Below the pieces are notes generated by a model. That model worked only from the letters and a program-made list of their open reading frames with translations. It ran no database searches and was not told the origin of the DNA. The position numbers and the translations under genes were made by a program. Positions 17,498-27,319 of a stretch of 64,000 bases of DNA are shown piece by piece. This DNA comes from an uncultured Roseburia sp. Lineage in GTDB: Bacteria > Bacillota > Clostridia > Lachnospirales > Lachnospiraceae. The stretch spans positions 94,164 to 158,163 of the forward strand of contig CANSKO010000004.1 of assembly GCA_947647505.1 (NCBI GenBank), written 5' to 3'. Numbering within the stretch: the first letter of the stretch is position 1; each line of letters opens with the position of its first letter.

Positions 17498-18619
17498 TCA
17501 ACGTCGCAATGCGGAAAACAAACCGGACGACGCGCCGGTTGGCGAAACAGAGGATTTTGCCAGATCTACATGCTGCACCGTTCCGCAGGTTCCGTTTTCA
17601 TAGAGGAAAATTCCGGTTTTGCGAATCAGCGCATTGGTAGAATTGTCTTTCGATGCGTTCAGGGAAAAGCTGGTCTCGGCATTGCCAAGATAAATGGCGC
17701 CTACGCCGGCTTTGCCAAGCGCGCAGAGCACGTCTTTTCCATTTTCGTCTTTGGTCCAGATGCGAAGCTTGTCAAAGATCGGATCATTTTCATCAATCCA
17801 GCCATTGCCATCGGAATCATACGCTGCAAGGTCCGCAAATCCATCCCCGCTTTTTGTGCCGAATAATTCGCTGCCGTCATTGATGATGCCGTCGCCATTT
17901 TTATCCAGCGCGAGAAAGCCGCTTCCGGGAGCCAGCGTGGAAATCTCATCCGGCGTGCCGTCCGCATCCAGATCAAAATAGAATTTCTGGTCCGTTACAT
18001 TTGCCGAAGGCGTATCCAGATTGATGACCAGAGGGTCGCAGAGCGTTTTTGCGCCTGTCGCCGGAGGCAGCATCGTTACGCTTTTCGCGTAAGCTTTTTC
18101 AAATGAGCGGCTCATCGTCATGGAAAGATTAAAACTGATTTCCCGTCCATCTGATGTCTTCACGACGCCTTCCGTAGAAAAAGAAGTCTCTTCTGTTTCT
18201 GATTCATATTCATATTCCGTATAGGTCCCACCCGTAGAAAGGCCCTCAGACGCAGCCGATCCAAAAAGGCCAAAATTGTTTCGAAAGACAGAGCCTTTGC
18301 CCATCAAAAGCATAAGCAGGTAATTGATGGACTGTGACCGGATCGTATGAAGATCCGGACTTGTTCTTCCGGCAGTGGAAACAGGACTGCCAATGCTTTG
18401 CGCCTGTCGAAACTGGTTGAACAGATCGTCGCCGGACTGATTTTGATGCTTGGAACGGCTTTTTCTGGAATCCGACTGTTCGCTGTAGCGGTCTACGATC
18501 TGCATAGAATGACTCTGCAAAAATCCGCCGCCCCAGCGGGAAAGAGAAGATGAGACGGCTTTTGTCCGCTCATAACTTCTGCGTGACGCCATGTCTACAT
18601 GGCTTGTTTGTATTTTCAC
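17498..18619 (-). CDS. Protein with EF-hand-like calcium motifs (hemolysin-type ELFG block)
   Basis: A 373-residue protein of unknown function. The N-terminal 150 residues are Ser/Arg/Gln-rich with no signal peptide. The C-terminal half has three Dx(D/N)xDG-type loops: DLDADGTPDE, DKNGDGIINDGSELFG and DSDGNGWIDENDPIFDKLRIW. The ELFG...DGFADLAAYDSDGNG..D..D..F..LR.W arrangement recurs in calcium-binding RTX/VCBS-type proteins. Calcium binding is inferred. The first in-frame GTG (18625) sits one base from the GGAGGA site, so GTG 18619 is chosen. Its export route is not evident. The gene is convergent with the glycosidase gene. Confidence 0.7.
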   Translation of the reverse strand: MKIQTSHVDMASRRSYERTKAVSSSLSRWGGGFLQSHSMQIVDRYSEQSDSRKSRSKHQNQSGDDLFNQFRQAQSIGSPVSTAGRTSPDLHTIRSQSINYLLMLLMGKGSVFRNNFGLFGSAASEGLSTGGTYTEYEYESETEETSFSTEGVVKTSDGREISFNLSMTMSRSFEKAYAKSVTMLPPATGAKTLCDPLVINLDTPSANVTDQKFYFDLDADGTPDEISTLAPGSGFLALDKNGDGIINDGSELFGTKSGDGFADLAAYDSDGNGWIDENDPIFDKLRIWTKDENGKDVLCALGKAGVGAIYLGNAETSFSLNASKDNSTNALIRKTGIFLYENGTCGTVQHVDLAKSSVSPTGASSGLFSALRR

Positions 18620-18676
18620 GTACACTCCTCCTTACTTGATATCCGGATTATTTTATTTTGCGTCCCTGTAAAATAA

Positions 18677-18727
18677 AATAAAAAAGAAGGTAAATTCAAG
18701 AACTTCCGTTTTCTTAAACTTACCTTC
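18677..18727 (-). terminator. Terminator of the CPBP protease gene
   Basis: On the minus strand GAAGGTAAGTTTAAGAA pairs with TTCTTGAATTTACCTTC (G-U pairs allowed) and is followed by TTTTTTATTTTATTTT. It is 28 bases after the protease stop. Confidence 0.85.
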
Positions 18728-18754
18728 CCTGGTTTTATTAAGAATGCATTCAAA

Positions 18755-19615
18755 TTACATATCGGAAAAGGGATGGGAATTATTAACACCTGCCGGAGAA
18801 GTATTTCTGTAAAACAAAACGAATCCGAAGATCCCAAGCAGGATGAACAGGCCAAAGAAAAGTATGGAGCTCATTTCAAGAGAAACCAGCATTCCCCAGG
18901 CGTTGAAGAGGATATGCACAAAAATGGAAAACCAGACAGAGCCTCCCCGGTGGCAGATGTATCCGAGAAACAGGCCAATAAAAACGGCGTAGATGCCCTG
19001 AATGACATTCAGATGGAAAACGCCGAATAACAGGGCCTGAAACAGGTTTGCAGCCCAGAATGGCAGCGCTTTTTGGGCGGCGGAGAGGGTGACGCCGCGA
19101 AACGTCAGCTCTTCCGAAATCGGGCCAAGCAGCACAGAATATAAAAGCAGCAGAATGGAAGGATTGGAATCCGTCATTCCGGCAGTTTCAAACAGTTTCT
19201 GGTAGAAATCCATCCAGCCGGGAAAAAAGGAAGCGGAAATGGAAGTCAGAAGAGCGGATATCATCTGAAGTCCCGGGATCAGAAAGATCAGGCCAAGAAG
19301 CAGGCCGGGCTTTGCAAAGCGATCGTATGGAAGGCGCAAATCGCCGCCAAACTGTGCGGTATGCCAGACGGAAAAGATCAGAATGCACGTAATGGAGTAA
19401 ATGAGAAAGAGAAGCATCTGTCCGTCCTGGCTCTGCAGGGAAGAGGTGACGTCCCAGAGCAGCCTGTCATACGCGATTTTTTCTCCGATAAACGTTCCGG
19501 GAAGCAGGGCTTTTAACAGAAGAACGCCCAAAACGGTGAATGATGCGGCAATCTGCAATGCAAACGAAGAAAGTGCGGGCAGAAAGCAAAAGAACAGCCA
19601 ACCGATTTTTTTCAT
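18755..19615 (-). CDS. CPBP-family intramembrane metalloprotease
   Basis: A 286-residue membrane protein with about eight hydrophobic segments. It carries the three CPBP (CAAX protease and bacteriocin-processing) motifs: EELTFRG (EExxxR), FGVFHLN (FxxxH) and HILFNAWG (HxxxN/B). These residues coordinate the metal in Rce1-type proteases. Substrates of bacterial members are mostly unknown; roles in bacteriocin immunity or peptide processing are recorded for some. No bacteriocin gene is adjacent. The start follows AAAAAGGAG with normal spacing. It is transcribed alone, divergently from relA. Confidence 0.9.
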   Translation of the reverse strand: MKKIGWLFFCFLPALSSFALQIAASFTVLGVLLLKALLPGTFIGEKIAYDRLLWDVTSSLQSQDGQMLLFLIYSITCILIFSVWHTAQFGGDLRLPYDRFAKPGLLLGLIFLIPGLQMISALLTSISASFFPGWMDFYQKLFETAGMTDSNPSILLLLYSVLLGPISEELTFRGVTLSAAQKALPFWAANLFQALLFGVFHLNVIQGIYAVFIGLFLGYICHRGGSVWFSIFVHILFNAWGMLVSLEMSSILFFGLFILLGIFGFVLFYRNTSPAGVNNSHPFSDM

Positions 19616-19709
19616 ATTGTAAAACTCCTTTTTATTAAGAATGAAGCTATTATAGCATATGAAGCCAAAAGGCGCAAATTTGCGGAATCATGTTTTTTTG
19701 TTATAGTCA

Positions 19710-19738
19710 TTGCTTTTTTGTGCATAATTCTTTATAAT
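19710..19738 (+). promoter_or_regulatory. Promoter of the relA-led operon
   Basis: TTGCTT (19710-19715), a 17-base spacer and TATAAT (19733-19738) lie 31 bases before the relA start. Confidence 0.7.
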
Positions 19739-19768
19739 ATTTTACTAACTAAACGGAGAGTTCAAAAG

Positions 19769-22099
19769 ATGATAAAAGTTGGTGATGGCAGAATGGAATG
19801 CGCTGTAAATGAGAGGCTTCAGAAGATCGAGCAGGAATATCACAATATGGAAAATACGATTCCGGCGACGCAGGATTTTGAGGAGCCAAAGAAGCTGTAT
19901 GCGGAATTGATTCGAAGCGTAAACAAGTATCATCCCTCGGCGGACGTTACGCTGATTAAGAAAGCGTATCACATTGCGGAGGAGGCGCATACGGGACAGG
20001 CGCGCAAGTCCGGGGAGCCTTATATTATCCATCCGCTTTGCGTTGCGATGATACTGGCAGAGCTGGAACTGGATAAAGAGACGATTGTCGCGGGACTTCT
20101 GCACGACGTTGTGGAAGATACGATTATGACGAAAGAAGAGATTGCACAGGAGTTTGGCAGCGAGGTAGAGCTTCTCGTAGACGGCGTGACAAAGCTTGGA
20201 CAGCTTTCGTACGACGCGGATAAGCTGGAGATTCAGGCGGAAAATCTGCGCAAAATGTTTCTGGCTATGGCAAAGGACATTCGTGTAATCTTGATTAAGC
20301 TGGCAGACCGCCTGCACAACATGCGCACCTTAAAATACATGCGGCCGGAGAAGCAGCGGGAAAAGGCAAAAGAGACGATGGACATCTATGCCCCGATTGC
20401 GCAGCGGCTTGGAATTTCAAAGGTGAAGACGGAACTGGATGATCTGGCGCTGAAATATCTGGAGCCGGAAGCCTACTATGATCTGGTCGAAAAAGTGGCG
20501 CTGCGCAAGAACGTCAGAGATAAATACGTCCGTCAGCTGGTGGACGAGGTAAAAGAGCAGATGCAGGATGCGGGCATCTGTGCGGAAGTGGCGGGAAGGG
20601 CAAAGCACTTTTTCAGCATTTATAAGAAAATGGTCAGTCAGGATAAAACGCTGGATCAGATTTTTGATCTGTTTGCGATCCGCATCATCGTAGAAAGCGT
20701 CAAAGACTGCTATGCCGCGCTTGGCGTTATTCATGAGATGTACCGTCCGATTCCGGGGCGCTTTAAGGACTATATCGCGATGCCAAAGCCCAATATGTAT
20801 CAGTCGCTGCATACGACGCTGATTGGACCTGCCGGTCAGCCGTTTGAAATTCAGATTCGGACGTATGAGATGCATCGTACGGCCGAATACGGCATTGCAG
20901 CGCACTGGAAATACAAAGAGGGTAAGACGGGCATCAGCGTCGCCAATCAGGAGGAGGAAAAGCTAAGCTGGCTAAAGCAGATTCTGGAATGGCAGCAGGA
21001 CATGTCGGACAACAGGGAATTTTTAAGCCTGTTAAAGAGCGATCTGGATTTGTTTTCCGATATGGTGTTTTGCTTTACGCCGCTTGGAGACGTCAAAAAT
21101 CTTCCGGCCGGCTCTACGCCGATTGATTTTGCATACTGCATACATTCTGCCGTGGGCAATAAGATGATTGGCGCCAAAGTCAATGGCAAGCTGGTCCCGA
21201 TCGATTACGTGATTCAAAACGGCGACCGAATCGAAGTCGTCACTTCTCAGAATGCCAGAGGGCCAAGCCGTGACTGGCTGAACATCGTAAAAAGCACGCA
21301 GGCGAAGACGAAAATCAATCAGTGGTTCCGTAGCGAGCTGAAGGAAGAGAATATCGCGAGGGGAAGGGAGCTGATTGCGCAGTACTGCAAATCCAAAGGC
21401 ATCCAGCTTTCTGAAATCAACAAACCGCAGTATCAGAATAAGATTTTAAATAAATATGGATTTCGCGACTGGAATTCCGCGCTTGCAACGGTAGGGCACG
21501 GCGGCCTGAAAGAAAGCCAGATCGTCAACCGGATGTATGAAGAATATAAAAGGGATCATGTTATCGAGCTGACCGATCAGGACATCCTGCATGCCGCCTC
21601 AGAGGGGGAAAAGGAAAGAGGCATGTCCGAGCGCTCCAGAAGCGGGATCGTTGTAAAAGGATTGTATGATGTGGCGGTGCATCTGTCCAAATGCTGCAGT
21701 CCCGTGCCGGGAGATGAAATTGTAGGATACGTCACAAGGGGAAGAGGCGTTTCCATTCACCGTACAGACTGCATCAATATGATGCATTTGTCTGAAATTG
21801 AAAAGGTGCGTCTGATCGAAGCGGAGTGGCAGCAGGGAAATGAGCAGGGAGAGTCCGGACTGTATCTGGCGGAGCTTAAAATCTTTGGCAATAACCGTAC
21901 CGGGCTTCTTGTCGATATTTCCAAAATCTTTACGGAACGATCCATTGACATCATAGGCATGCAGTCCAAAACCAGCAAGCAGGGCGTTGCGACAATTGCA
22001 GTCTCGTTCCATGTCAAAGACAAGGAAGAGCTGGCGAAGCTGATCGACAAAATTCGTCAGGTGGAAAGCGTCCTTGACATTGAGCGAACGACGGGATAA
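19769..22099 (+). CDS. relA: Bifunctional (p)ppGpp synthetase/hydrolase (Rel)
   Basis: Makes and degrades the stringent-response alarmone. The 776-residue protein has all Rel domains in order. The HD hydrolase domain contains HDVVEDT (His112-Asp113). The RelA/SpoT synthetase domain contains RFKDYIAMPKPN from Arg331. TGS (about 400-460) and CC/zinc-finger (KCCSPVPGDEIVGYVTRGRG) domains and a C-terminal ACT domain follow. Intact hydrolase and synthetase motifs indicate a bifunctional enzyme; the RFKD motif is typical of Rel/SpoT-type bifunctional proteins. ATG 19769 follows CGGAGAG; the frame is open slightly upstream. It heads a tight operon with an MBL hydrolase, hemZ and two tRNA synthetases. 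Confidence 0.96.
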   Translation: MIKVGDGRMECAVNERLQKIEQEYHNMENTIPATQDFEEPKKLYAELIRSVNKYHPSADVTLIKKAYHIAEEAHTGQARKSGEPYIIHPLCVAMILAELELDKETIVAGLLHDVVEDTIMTKEEIAQEFGSEVELLVDGVTKLGQLSYDADKLEIQAENLRKMFLAMAKDIRVILIKLADRLHNMRTLKYMRPEKQREKAKETMDIYAPIAQRLGISKVKTELDDLALKYLEPEAYYDLVEKVALRKNVRDKYVRQLVDEVKEQMQDAGICAEVAGRAKHFFSIYKKMVSQDKTLDQIFDLFAIRIIVESVKDCYAALGVIHEMYRPIPGRFKDYIAMPKPNMYQSLHTTLIGPAGQPFEIQIRTYEMHRTAEYGIAAHWKYKEGKTGISVANQEEEKLSWLKQILEWQQDMSDNREFLSLLKSDLDLFSDMVFCFTPLGDVKNLPAGSTPIDFAYCIHSAVGNKMIGAKVNGKLVPIDYVIQNGDRIEVVTSQNARGPSRDWLNIVKSTQAKTKINQWFRSELKEENIARGRELIAQYCKSKGIQLSEINKPQYQNKILNKYGFRDWNSALATVGHGGLKESQIVNRMYEEYKRDHVIELTDQDILHAASEGEKERGMSERSRSGIVVKGLYDVAVHLSKCCSPVPGDEIVGYVTRGRGVSIHRTDCINMMHLSEIEKVRLIEAEWQQGNEQGESGLYLAELKIFGNNRTGLLVDISKIFTERSIDIIGMQSKTSKQGVATIAVSFHVKDKEELAKLIDKIRQVESVLDIERTTG

Positions 22100-22112
22100 G
22101 GAGAGAGAAGCT

Positions 22113-22760
22113 ATGGCAGGACTCAGAGTAGAACAGCATACAGTCGGTCCGGTAATGACCAATTGTTATTTTGCGATCAATGAAGACACGAAGGAAGCGC
22201 TCGTGATTGATCCGGGCGATGCGGCGGACGTTTTGACGGAACGGCTCAAAGAACGCGGGGTAAAGCCCGTTGCCGTGCTGCTTACGCACGGGCATTTTGA
22301 CCATGCGCATGCGGCGCGGGCAGTGGCGGATGCATTTGACGCGCCCGTTTATGCGCACGGGCAGGAACAGGAGACGCTTTGCAATCCTTCGATCAATCTC
22401 AGCTCCATGATGGGAGAAGGGGCGTGCGCATATCGGGCGGATCAGTTTGTAACGGACGGACAGGTTCTGCATCTGGCGGGATACGATATTCAGACGCTGT
22501 ATACGCCGGGACATACGAGCGGCGGCTGCTGTTACTATATAGAGCGGGAGCAGGCCGTGTTTGTGGGAGATACGCTGTTTCACGGTTCGGTGGGCAGAAC
22601 GGATTTTCCGGGTGGAAGCGCATCCGTGCTCCTGCGTTCGATCGAAGAGAAGCTGCTGCCCTTGCCTGGACAGACGAAGGTGTATCCGGGGCATGACGAT
22701 GTGACGACGATTGGCTGGGAACGGCAGCACAATCCCTTTTTACAGAGGCGCCGGGTATGA
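22113..22760 (+). CDS. MBL-fold metallo-hydrolase (glyoxalase II-like)
   Basis: A 215-residue hydrolase of the metallo-beta-lactamase fold. The zinc motif THGHFDHAHA has His59, His61, Asp63 and His64; later ligands lie in PGHTSG and GDTLF, with the closing PGHDD. This is the small YqgX/GloB-like type found next to relA and hemZ in many clostridia. Probable substrates are thioesters such as S-lactoylglutathione analogues, but this is not proven. The start at 22113 follows AAGGAGAGAG, 13 bases after relA; the stop overlaps hemZ by 4 bases. Confidence 0.9.
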   Translation: MAGLRVEQHTVGPVMTNCYFAINEDTKEALVIDPGDAADVLTERLKERGVKPVAVLLTHGHFDHAHAARAVADAFDAPVYAHGQEQETLCNPSINLSSMMGEGACAYRADQFVTDGQVLHLAGYDIQTLYTPGHTSGGCCYYIEREQAVFVGDTLFHGSVGRTDFPGGSASVLLRSIEEKLLPLPGQTKVYPGHDDVTTIGWERQHNPFLQRRRV

Positions 22761-24232
22761 TTGCGGTACAATTAAACAGAGCTGATTTTGAATACGATAT
22801 TCACTCTTTGGTAAAAGCGTTTTTTCCGTCGGAAGAGGTATCTGTGGGGACGGCGGCAAAAGAGACGAAAGAGGAAATATCGTTTCATATTGTTACGGAT
22901 TATCTGGAGGACGCCATTGACATCCGGTTTTTGCCCGGAAAAAAGACAGCGGGAAAGCAGACGCTGCGTCAGGTAATAGAAGTGGATTTTTCCAACCGGA
23001 AAGAGACGAAAAACCGTCTGAAACGAGCGTATTACCAGATGCTGTGCGAATATACGGGCAGGACGCTTCCCTGGGGCAGCCTGACGGGAATCCGCCCGGT
23101 CAGAATTCCGCTGACCTTTCTGGAAGAGGGAAAAGACGAGGCGTTTATCCGCCGTTATATGAAAGAGACGTATCTGGCTTCGGAGGAGAAAATCAGCCTG
23201 AGCATTGACGTGGCGAAAAGGGAGCTTGCGCTTTTGCGCGGAATTGATTATGAAAAAGGCTACAGCCTCTACATAGGCATACCGTTTTGTCCGGGTACTT
23301 GCCTGTACTGCTCCTTTCCATCGTATCCCGTGAAAGCATGGGAAGCGCGGGTAGAGGATTATCTGAGTGCGCTGGAAAAAGAAATGGACTTTGCAGCCGC
23401 ATATTTTCGCGACAGACGTCTGAATGCAGTTTATATCGGCGGAGGGACGCCGACGACGCTAAGCGCCGGTCAGCTGCGGCGTCTGACGGGAAAAATCCGG
23501 GCAAGCTTCGATCTGTCGCACTGTCTGGAATTTACGGTAGAGGCGGGAAGGCCGGACAGCATTACAAAGGACAGGCTTCTGGCATTGCGGGAAGCCGGCG
23601 TTACGAGGATTTCCATAAATCCGCAGACAATGAACGAAGCGACGCTTAAGATCATAGGCAGACATCATACGCCTGCGCAGACGCAGGAGAGCTTTTGGCT
23701 GGCAAGAGAGCTTGGATTTGACAATATCAATATGGATCTGATCGTTGGCCTGCCGAATGAGACGCTTTCGGACGTGGAAGCGACGATGCAGAAAATTGCG
23801 GCGCTGCATCCCGATAATCTGACGGTGCATTCGCTGGCTTTAAAGCGGGCGGCAAGGCTTTCGATGTTCCGGGAGGAATATCAGGATCTGACGTTTGAAA
23901 ATACGGACGAGACGATTGCGCTGACGGCGGATTATGCAAAACGCATGGGCATGGAGCCGTATTATCTGTACCGCCAGAAAAATATGGCGGGCAATTTTGA
24001 AAACGTGGGATACGCAAAGCCGGGGAAGGCCGGAATATACAACGTTTTGATTATGGAGGAGAAGCAGGACATTGTGGCGCTTGGCGCCGGCGCGATTACG
24101 AAATTTGTTTTCGAACGTGGAAAGAAAGCGAGACGCGTGGAGAACGTGAAGGATCTTGCGAGCTATCTGAACAGAACGGACGAAATGATTCAGAAGAAAA
24201 TCAGAGTGATGGAGGAAATTTCATGGCATTAG
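22757..24232 (+). CDS. hemZ: HemZ-like radical SAM coproporphyrinogen dehydrogenase family protein
   Basis: A 491-residue radical SAM protein. The iron-sulfur cluster motif is Cys178-x3-Cys182-x2-Cys185 (FCPGTCLYCSFPSYP), followed by the GGGTPT SAM-binding segment and the HemN-type INPQTMN..TL..IGR.H region. About 170 residues precede the radical SAM core, as in HemZ and unlike HemN or HemW. Oxygen-independent coproporphyrinogen oxidation is the family annotation. Many heme-free clostridia keep this gene, so its actual role may differ. Four-base overlaps with the MBL gene and ten-base overlap with hisS show tight coupling. Confidence 0.88.
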   Translation: MIAVQLNRADFEYDIHSLVKAFFPSEEVSVGTAAKETKEEISFHIVTDYLEDAIDIRFLPGKKTAGKQTLRQVIEVDFSNRKETKNRLKRAYYQMLCEYTGRTLPWGSLTGIRPVRIPLTFLEEGKDEAFIRRYMKETYLASEEKISLSIDVAKRELALLRGIDYEKGYSLYIGIPFCPGTCLYCSFPSYPVKAWEARVEDYLSALEKEMDFAAAYFRDRRLNAVYIGGGTPTTLSAGQLRRLTGKIRASFDLSHCLEFTVEAGRPDSITKDRLLALREAGVTRISINPQTMNEATLKIIGRHHTPAQTQESFWLARELGFDNINMDLIVGLPNETLSDVEATMQKIAALHPDNLTVHSLALKRAARLSMFREEYQDLTFENTDETIALTADYAKRMGMEPYYLYRQKNMAGNFENVGYAKPGKAGIYNVLIMEEKQDIVALGAGAITKFVFERGKKARRVENVKDLASYLNRTDEMIQKKIRVMEEISWH

Positions 24233-25482
24233 TGAAAAAGCCCGTAACGGGGATGAAGGATATTTTACCGCAGGAAATGCAGATTCGCGATTACGTGATC
24301 GGGTTGATTAAGGAGACATACCGCAGCTTTGGTTACACGCCGGTTGAGACGCCCTGCATGGAGGCGATTGCAAACTTAAGCAGCAAGCAGGGCGGCGAGA
24401 ATGAAAAGCTGATTTTTAAAGTGTTAAAGCGGGGGGAAAAATTAAAGCTTGCGGAGGCGAAAGGCGAAGCGGATCTTGTGGACATGGGGCTTCGCTATGA
24501 CCTGACGCTCCCTCTGGCGCGTTTTTATGCGAACAATGCCAACAACCTGCCGTCTCCCTTCAAAGCATTGCAGATCGGAAGCGTGTTTCGGGCGGACCGT
24601 CCGCAGCGGGGACGCTATCGTCAGTTTACGCAGTGTGATATTGATATCCTGGGAGAGCCGTCCAATCTGGCGGAAATCGAACTGATTCTGGCGACGACGA
24701 CGACGCTCTCAAAGCTGGGCTTTCGGGGATTTGAAATACGGATTAACGAACGGGGCATATTAAAAGCGATGGCGCGCTACAGCGGATTTTCGGAAGACGC
24801 GCTGGAGGGCGTATTCATTACGCTGGATAAGATGGATAAAATCGGCATGGACGGCGTTGCGCAGGAGCTGTTAAACGACGGCTTTGACAAAACGTGCATC
24901 GACCGCTACCTTTCGCTTTTCCGGGAAGTGGAAGGGGAGACGGACGGCGCAAAGGCAGTCGGGATTCTGGCCGAAAAGCTGGGAGATTTTTTAGAGGATG
25001 CATTAAAGCAAAATTTGCAGGAAATTATAGAGTGCGTGGAACAGACGAAGACGGCGGACTTTCAGATGGTGTTTGATCCGACGCTTGTGCGCGGCATGGG
25101 CTATTACACGGGAACGATTTTTGAAATTGCGATCCCCGAATTTGGCGGAAGCTGCGGCGGCGGCGGACGGTACGATCAGATGATCGGCAATTTTACCGGA
25201 AATAACGTTCCGGCATGCGGCTTTTCCATAGGCTTTGAGCGGATCATCCTGCTTTTGATGGAGCAGGGCTTTCAGATTCCAAAGCAGCCGCAGAAGACGG
25301 CGTATCTGATTGAGAAAAACTATCCGCCGCACAAATTGTGCGAAGTGTTCCGGAAAGCGCAGAGCGCGCGGGAGGAAGGGCGGCAGGTTCTGATTACGCG
25401 CATGAACAAAAATAAAAAATTTCAGAAGGAAAAGCTTTCTGCGGAAGGCTATGAAGCCTTCGAGGAATTTTTCAACAGATAA
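24223..25482 (+). CDS. hisS: Histidyl-tRNA synthetase
   Basis: Class II synthetase charging tRNA-His. The 419-residue protein has motif 1 (GYTPVETPCMEA), motif 2 (VFRADRPQRGRYRQFTQCDIDILG) and the histidine-specific motifs (LVRGMGYYTGTIFE; GGGGRYDQMIG). A class II motif 3 segment (GFSIGFERI) and a C-terminal anticodon-binding domain follow. The length is normal. The start codon lies inside the end of hemZ, so translation is coupled; aspS follows 37 bases later. Confidence 0.96.
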   Translation: MALVKKPVTGMKDILPQEMQIRDYVIGLIKETYRSFGYTPVETPCMEAIANLSSKQGGENEKLIFKVLKRGEKLKLAEAKGEADLVDMGLRYDLTLPLARFYANNANNLPSPFKALQIGSVFRADRPQRGRYRQFTQCDIDILGEPSNLAEIELILATTTTLSKLGFRGFEIRINERGILKAMARYSGFSEDALEGVFITLDKMDKIGMDGVAQELLNDGFDKTCIDRYLSLFREVEGETDGAKAVGILAEKLGDFLEDALKQNLQEIIECVEQTKTADFQMVFDPTLVRGMGYYTGTIFEIAIPEFGGSCGGGGRYDQMIGNFTGNNVPACGFSIGFERIILLLMEQGFQIPKQPQKTAYLIEKNYPPHKLCEVFRKAQSAREEGRQVLITRMNKNKKFQKEKLSAEGYEAFEEFFNR

Positions 25483-25519
25483 GACGCAGGAGAACAGAGT
25501 AAAAGCAGGAGGGTAAGAC

Positions 25520-27316
25520 ATGGCAGAATCGATGCAGGGGATGAAGCGGTCCCACAGATGTACGGAAGTAACAACGCAGCAGATCGGCGCAACCGTCACC
25601 GTAATGGGATGGGTGCAGAAGCGGCGCAATCTGGGCGCGCTGATTTTTGTGGATTTGCGGGACCGTTCGGGGCTTCTTCAGATTGTTTTGGATGAGAGAT
25701 TTCTGGGCGGAGCGGGCTTTGCAAAGGCGGAAGGCATTCGAAGCGAATATGTGCTGGCGGTAACGGGGCGCATTCAAAAGCGGGAGGCGGCGGTCAATGA
25801 GAATCTGAAAACCGGCGAAATTGAGCTGGTCGCGGAGCAGCTTCGCATTCTTTCCGAGTCCGATACGCCGCCGTTTCCAATTGAAGAAAACAGTCAGACA
25901 AAGGATGAGCTGCGTTTGAAATACCGTTATCTGGATTTACGCAGACCGGATATGCAGAAAAATCTCATGCTGCGCAGCAGGGTTGTCTTTCTGATGCGTG
26001 AATTTATGGTCAACGAAGGCTTTCTTGAAATTGAGACGCCGATTCTCTGCAAATCTACGCCGGAGGGCGCACGTGATTATCTGGTGCCAAGCCGTGTGCA
26101 TCCGGGGAATTTTTACGCGCTTCCGCAGTCGCCGCAGCTGTTTAAGCAGCTTTTGATGTGCGCCGGCTATGACCGGTATTTCCAGATTGCAAAATGCTTT
26201 CGGGATGAAGATCTGCGCGCGGACCGTCAGCCGGAGTTTACGCAGGCGGATATGGAGCTTTCGTTTGTGGATATGGATGAAGTGATGGATGTAAACGAGC
26301 GTCTGCTGCAATATGTCTTCCGGGAGGCGATCGGCGTAGATATACCGCTGCCGCTTCCGAGAATGGCATGGCGGGAGGCGATGGACCGTTTTGGCTCCGA
26401 CAAGCCGGATATTCGATTTGGCATGGAATTAAAGGATGTGTCTGATCTTGTCAGGAATTGCGGGTTTGGCGTTTTTACAGGCGCGCTTGAAAGCGGCGGC
26501 TCCGTTCGCGGGATCAATGCGGCCGGACAGGGCGCAATGCCGCGAAAGAAAATCGATAAGCTGGTAGAATTTGCGAAAGGGTATGGTGCAAAGGGACTGG
26601 CGTATCTTTCCGTGCAGGAGGACGGCAGCTATAAGTCTCCGTTTGCAAAATTTATGACGGAAGAGGAGCTTGCCGATCTGGTGCGCGCAATGGACGGACA
26701 GCCGGGCGATCTGCTGTTGTTTGCGGCCGATAAAAATAAAATTGTATGGAACGTGCTGGGCGCGCTCCGTCTGAAGCTGGCGGAAGAGCTGGACTTGCTC
26801 GACCCAAATCAGTATTGCTTTCTCTGGATTACGGATTTTCCGCTGCTGGAGTGGTCGGAGGAGGAGAATCGGTTTCTGGCGATGCATCATCCGTTTACTA
26901 TGCCGGTGGAAGAAGACTGGGGCAAAATTGATACGGATCCCGGCGCCGTTCGGGCAAAAGCGTATGATATTGTGTTAAATGGCACGGAGCTTGGCGGCGG
27001 ATCGGTTCGAATCCATCAGAATGACGTTCAGGAAAAAATGTTTGAGGCGCTTGGCTTTACAAAAGAGAGCGCATATGAGCAGTTTGGGTTTTTACTGGAC
27101 GCTTTTCGCTATGGCGTGCCGCCGCATGCGGGGCTTGCATACGGCGTAGACCGCATGGTCATGCATATGGTGCATGCGGATTCCATTCGCGACGTGATCG
27201 CGTTTCCAAAAGTCAAAGACGCATCCTGCCTTATGACAAAGGCGCCGGGCGCGGTGGATGCGGGACAGCTGAACGAGCTGCGGCTTGCCGTTACGGAAAC
27301 GGAGCGGGAGGCCTGA
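25520..27316 (+). CDS. aspS: Aspartyl-tRNA synthetase
   Basis: Class IIb synthetase charging tRNA-Asp. The 598-residue protein has an N-terminal OB-fold anticodon domain (TVMGWVQKRRNLGALIFVDL) and the class II core with SPQLFKQLLM and the FRDEDLRADRQPEFTQ motif 2. It also has the bacterial GAD insertion and motif 3 (GLAYGVDRMVM). The length is typical of bacterial AspRS. Whether it also makes Asp-tRNA-Asn cannot be told from this sequence alone. RBS AGCAGGAGGG precedes the start. The next reading frame begins three bases after the stop. Confidence 0.96.
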   Translation: MAESMQGMKRSHRCTEVTTQQIGATVTVMGWVQKRRNLGALIFVDLRDRSGLLQIVLDERFLGGAGFAKAEGIRSEYVLAVTGRIQKREAAVNENLKTGEIELVAEQLRILSESDTPPFPIEENSQTKDELRLKYRYLDLRRPDMQKNLMLRSRVVFLMREFMVNEGFLEIETPILCKSTPEGARDYLVPSRVHPGNFYALPQSPQLFKQLLMCAGYDRYFQIAKCFRDEDLRADRQPEFTQADMELSFVDMDEVMDVNERLLQYVFREAIGVDIPLPLPRMAWREAMDRFGSDKPDIRFGMELKDVSDLVRNCGFGVFTGALESGGSVRGINAAGQGAMPRKKIDKLVEFAKGYGAKGLAYLSVQEDGSYKSPFAKFMTEEELADLVRAMDGQPGDLLLFAADKNKIVWNVLGALRLKLAEELDLLDPNQYCFLWITDFPLLEWSEEENRFLAMHHPFTMPVEEDWGKIDTDPGAVRAKAYDIVLNGTELGGGSVRIHQNDVQEKMFEALGFTKESAYEQFGFLLDAFRYGVPPHAGLAYGVDRMVMHMVHADSIRDVIAFPKVKDASCLMTKAPGAVDAGQLNELRLAVTETEREA

Positions 27317-27319
27317 TAT

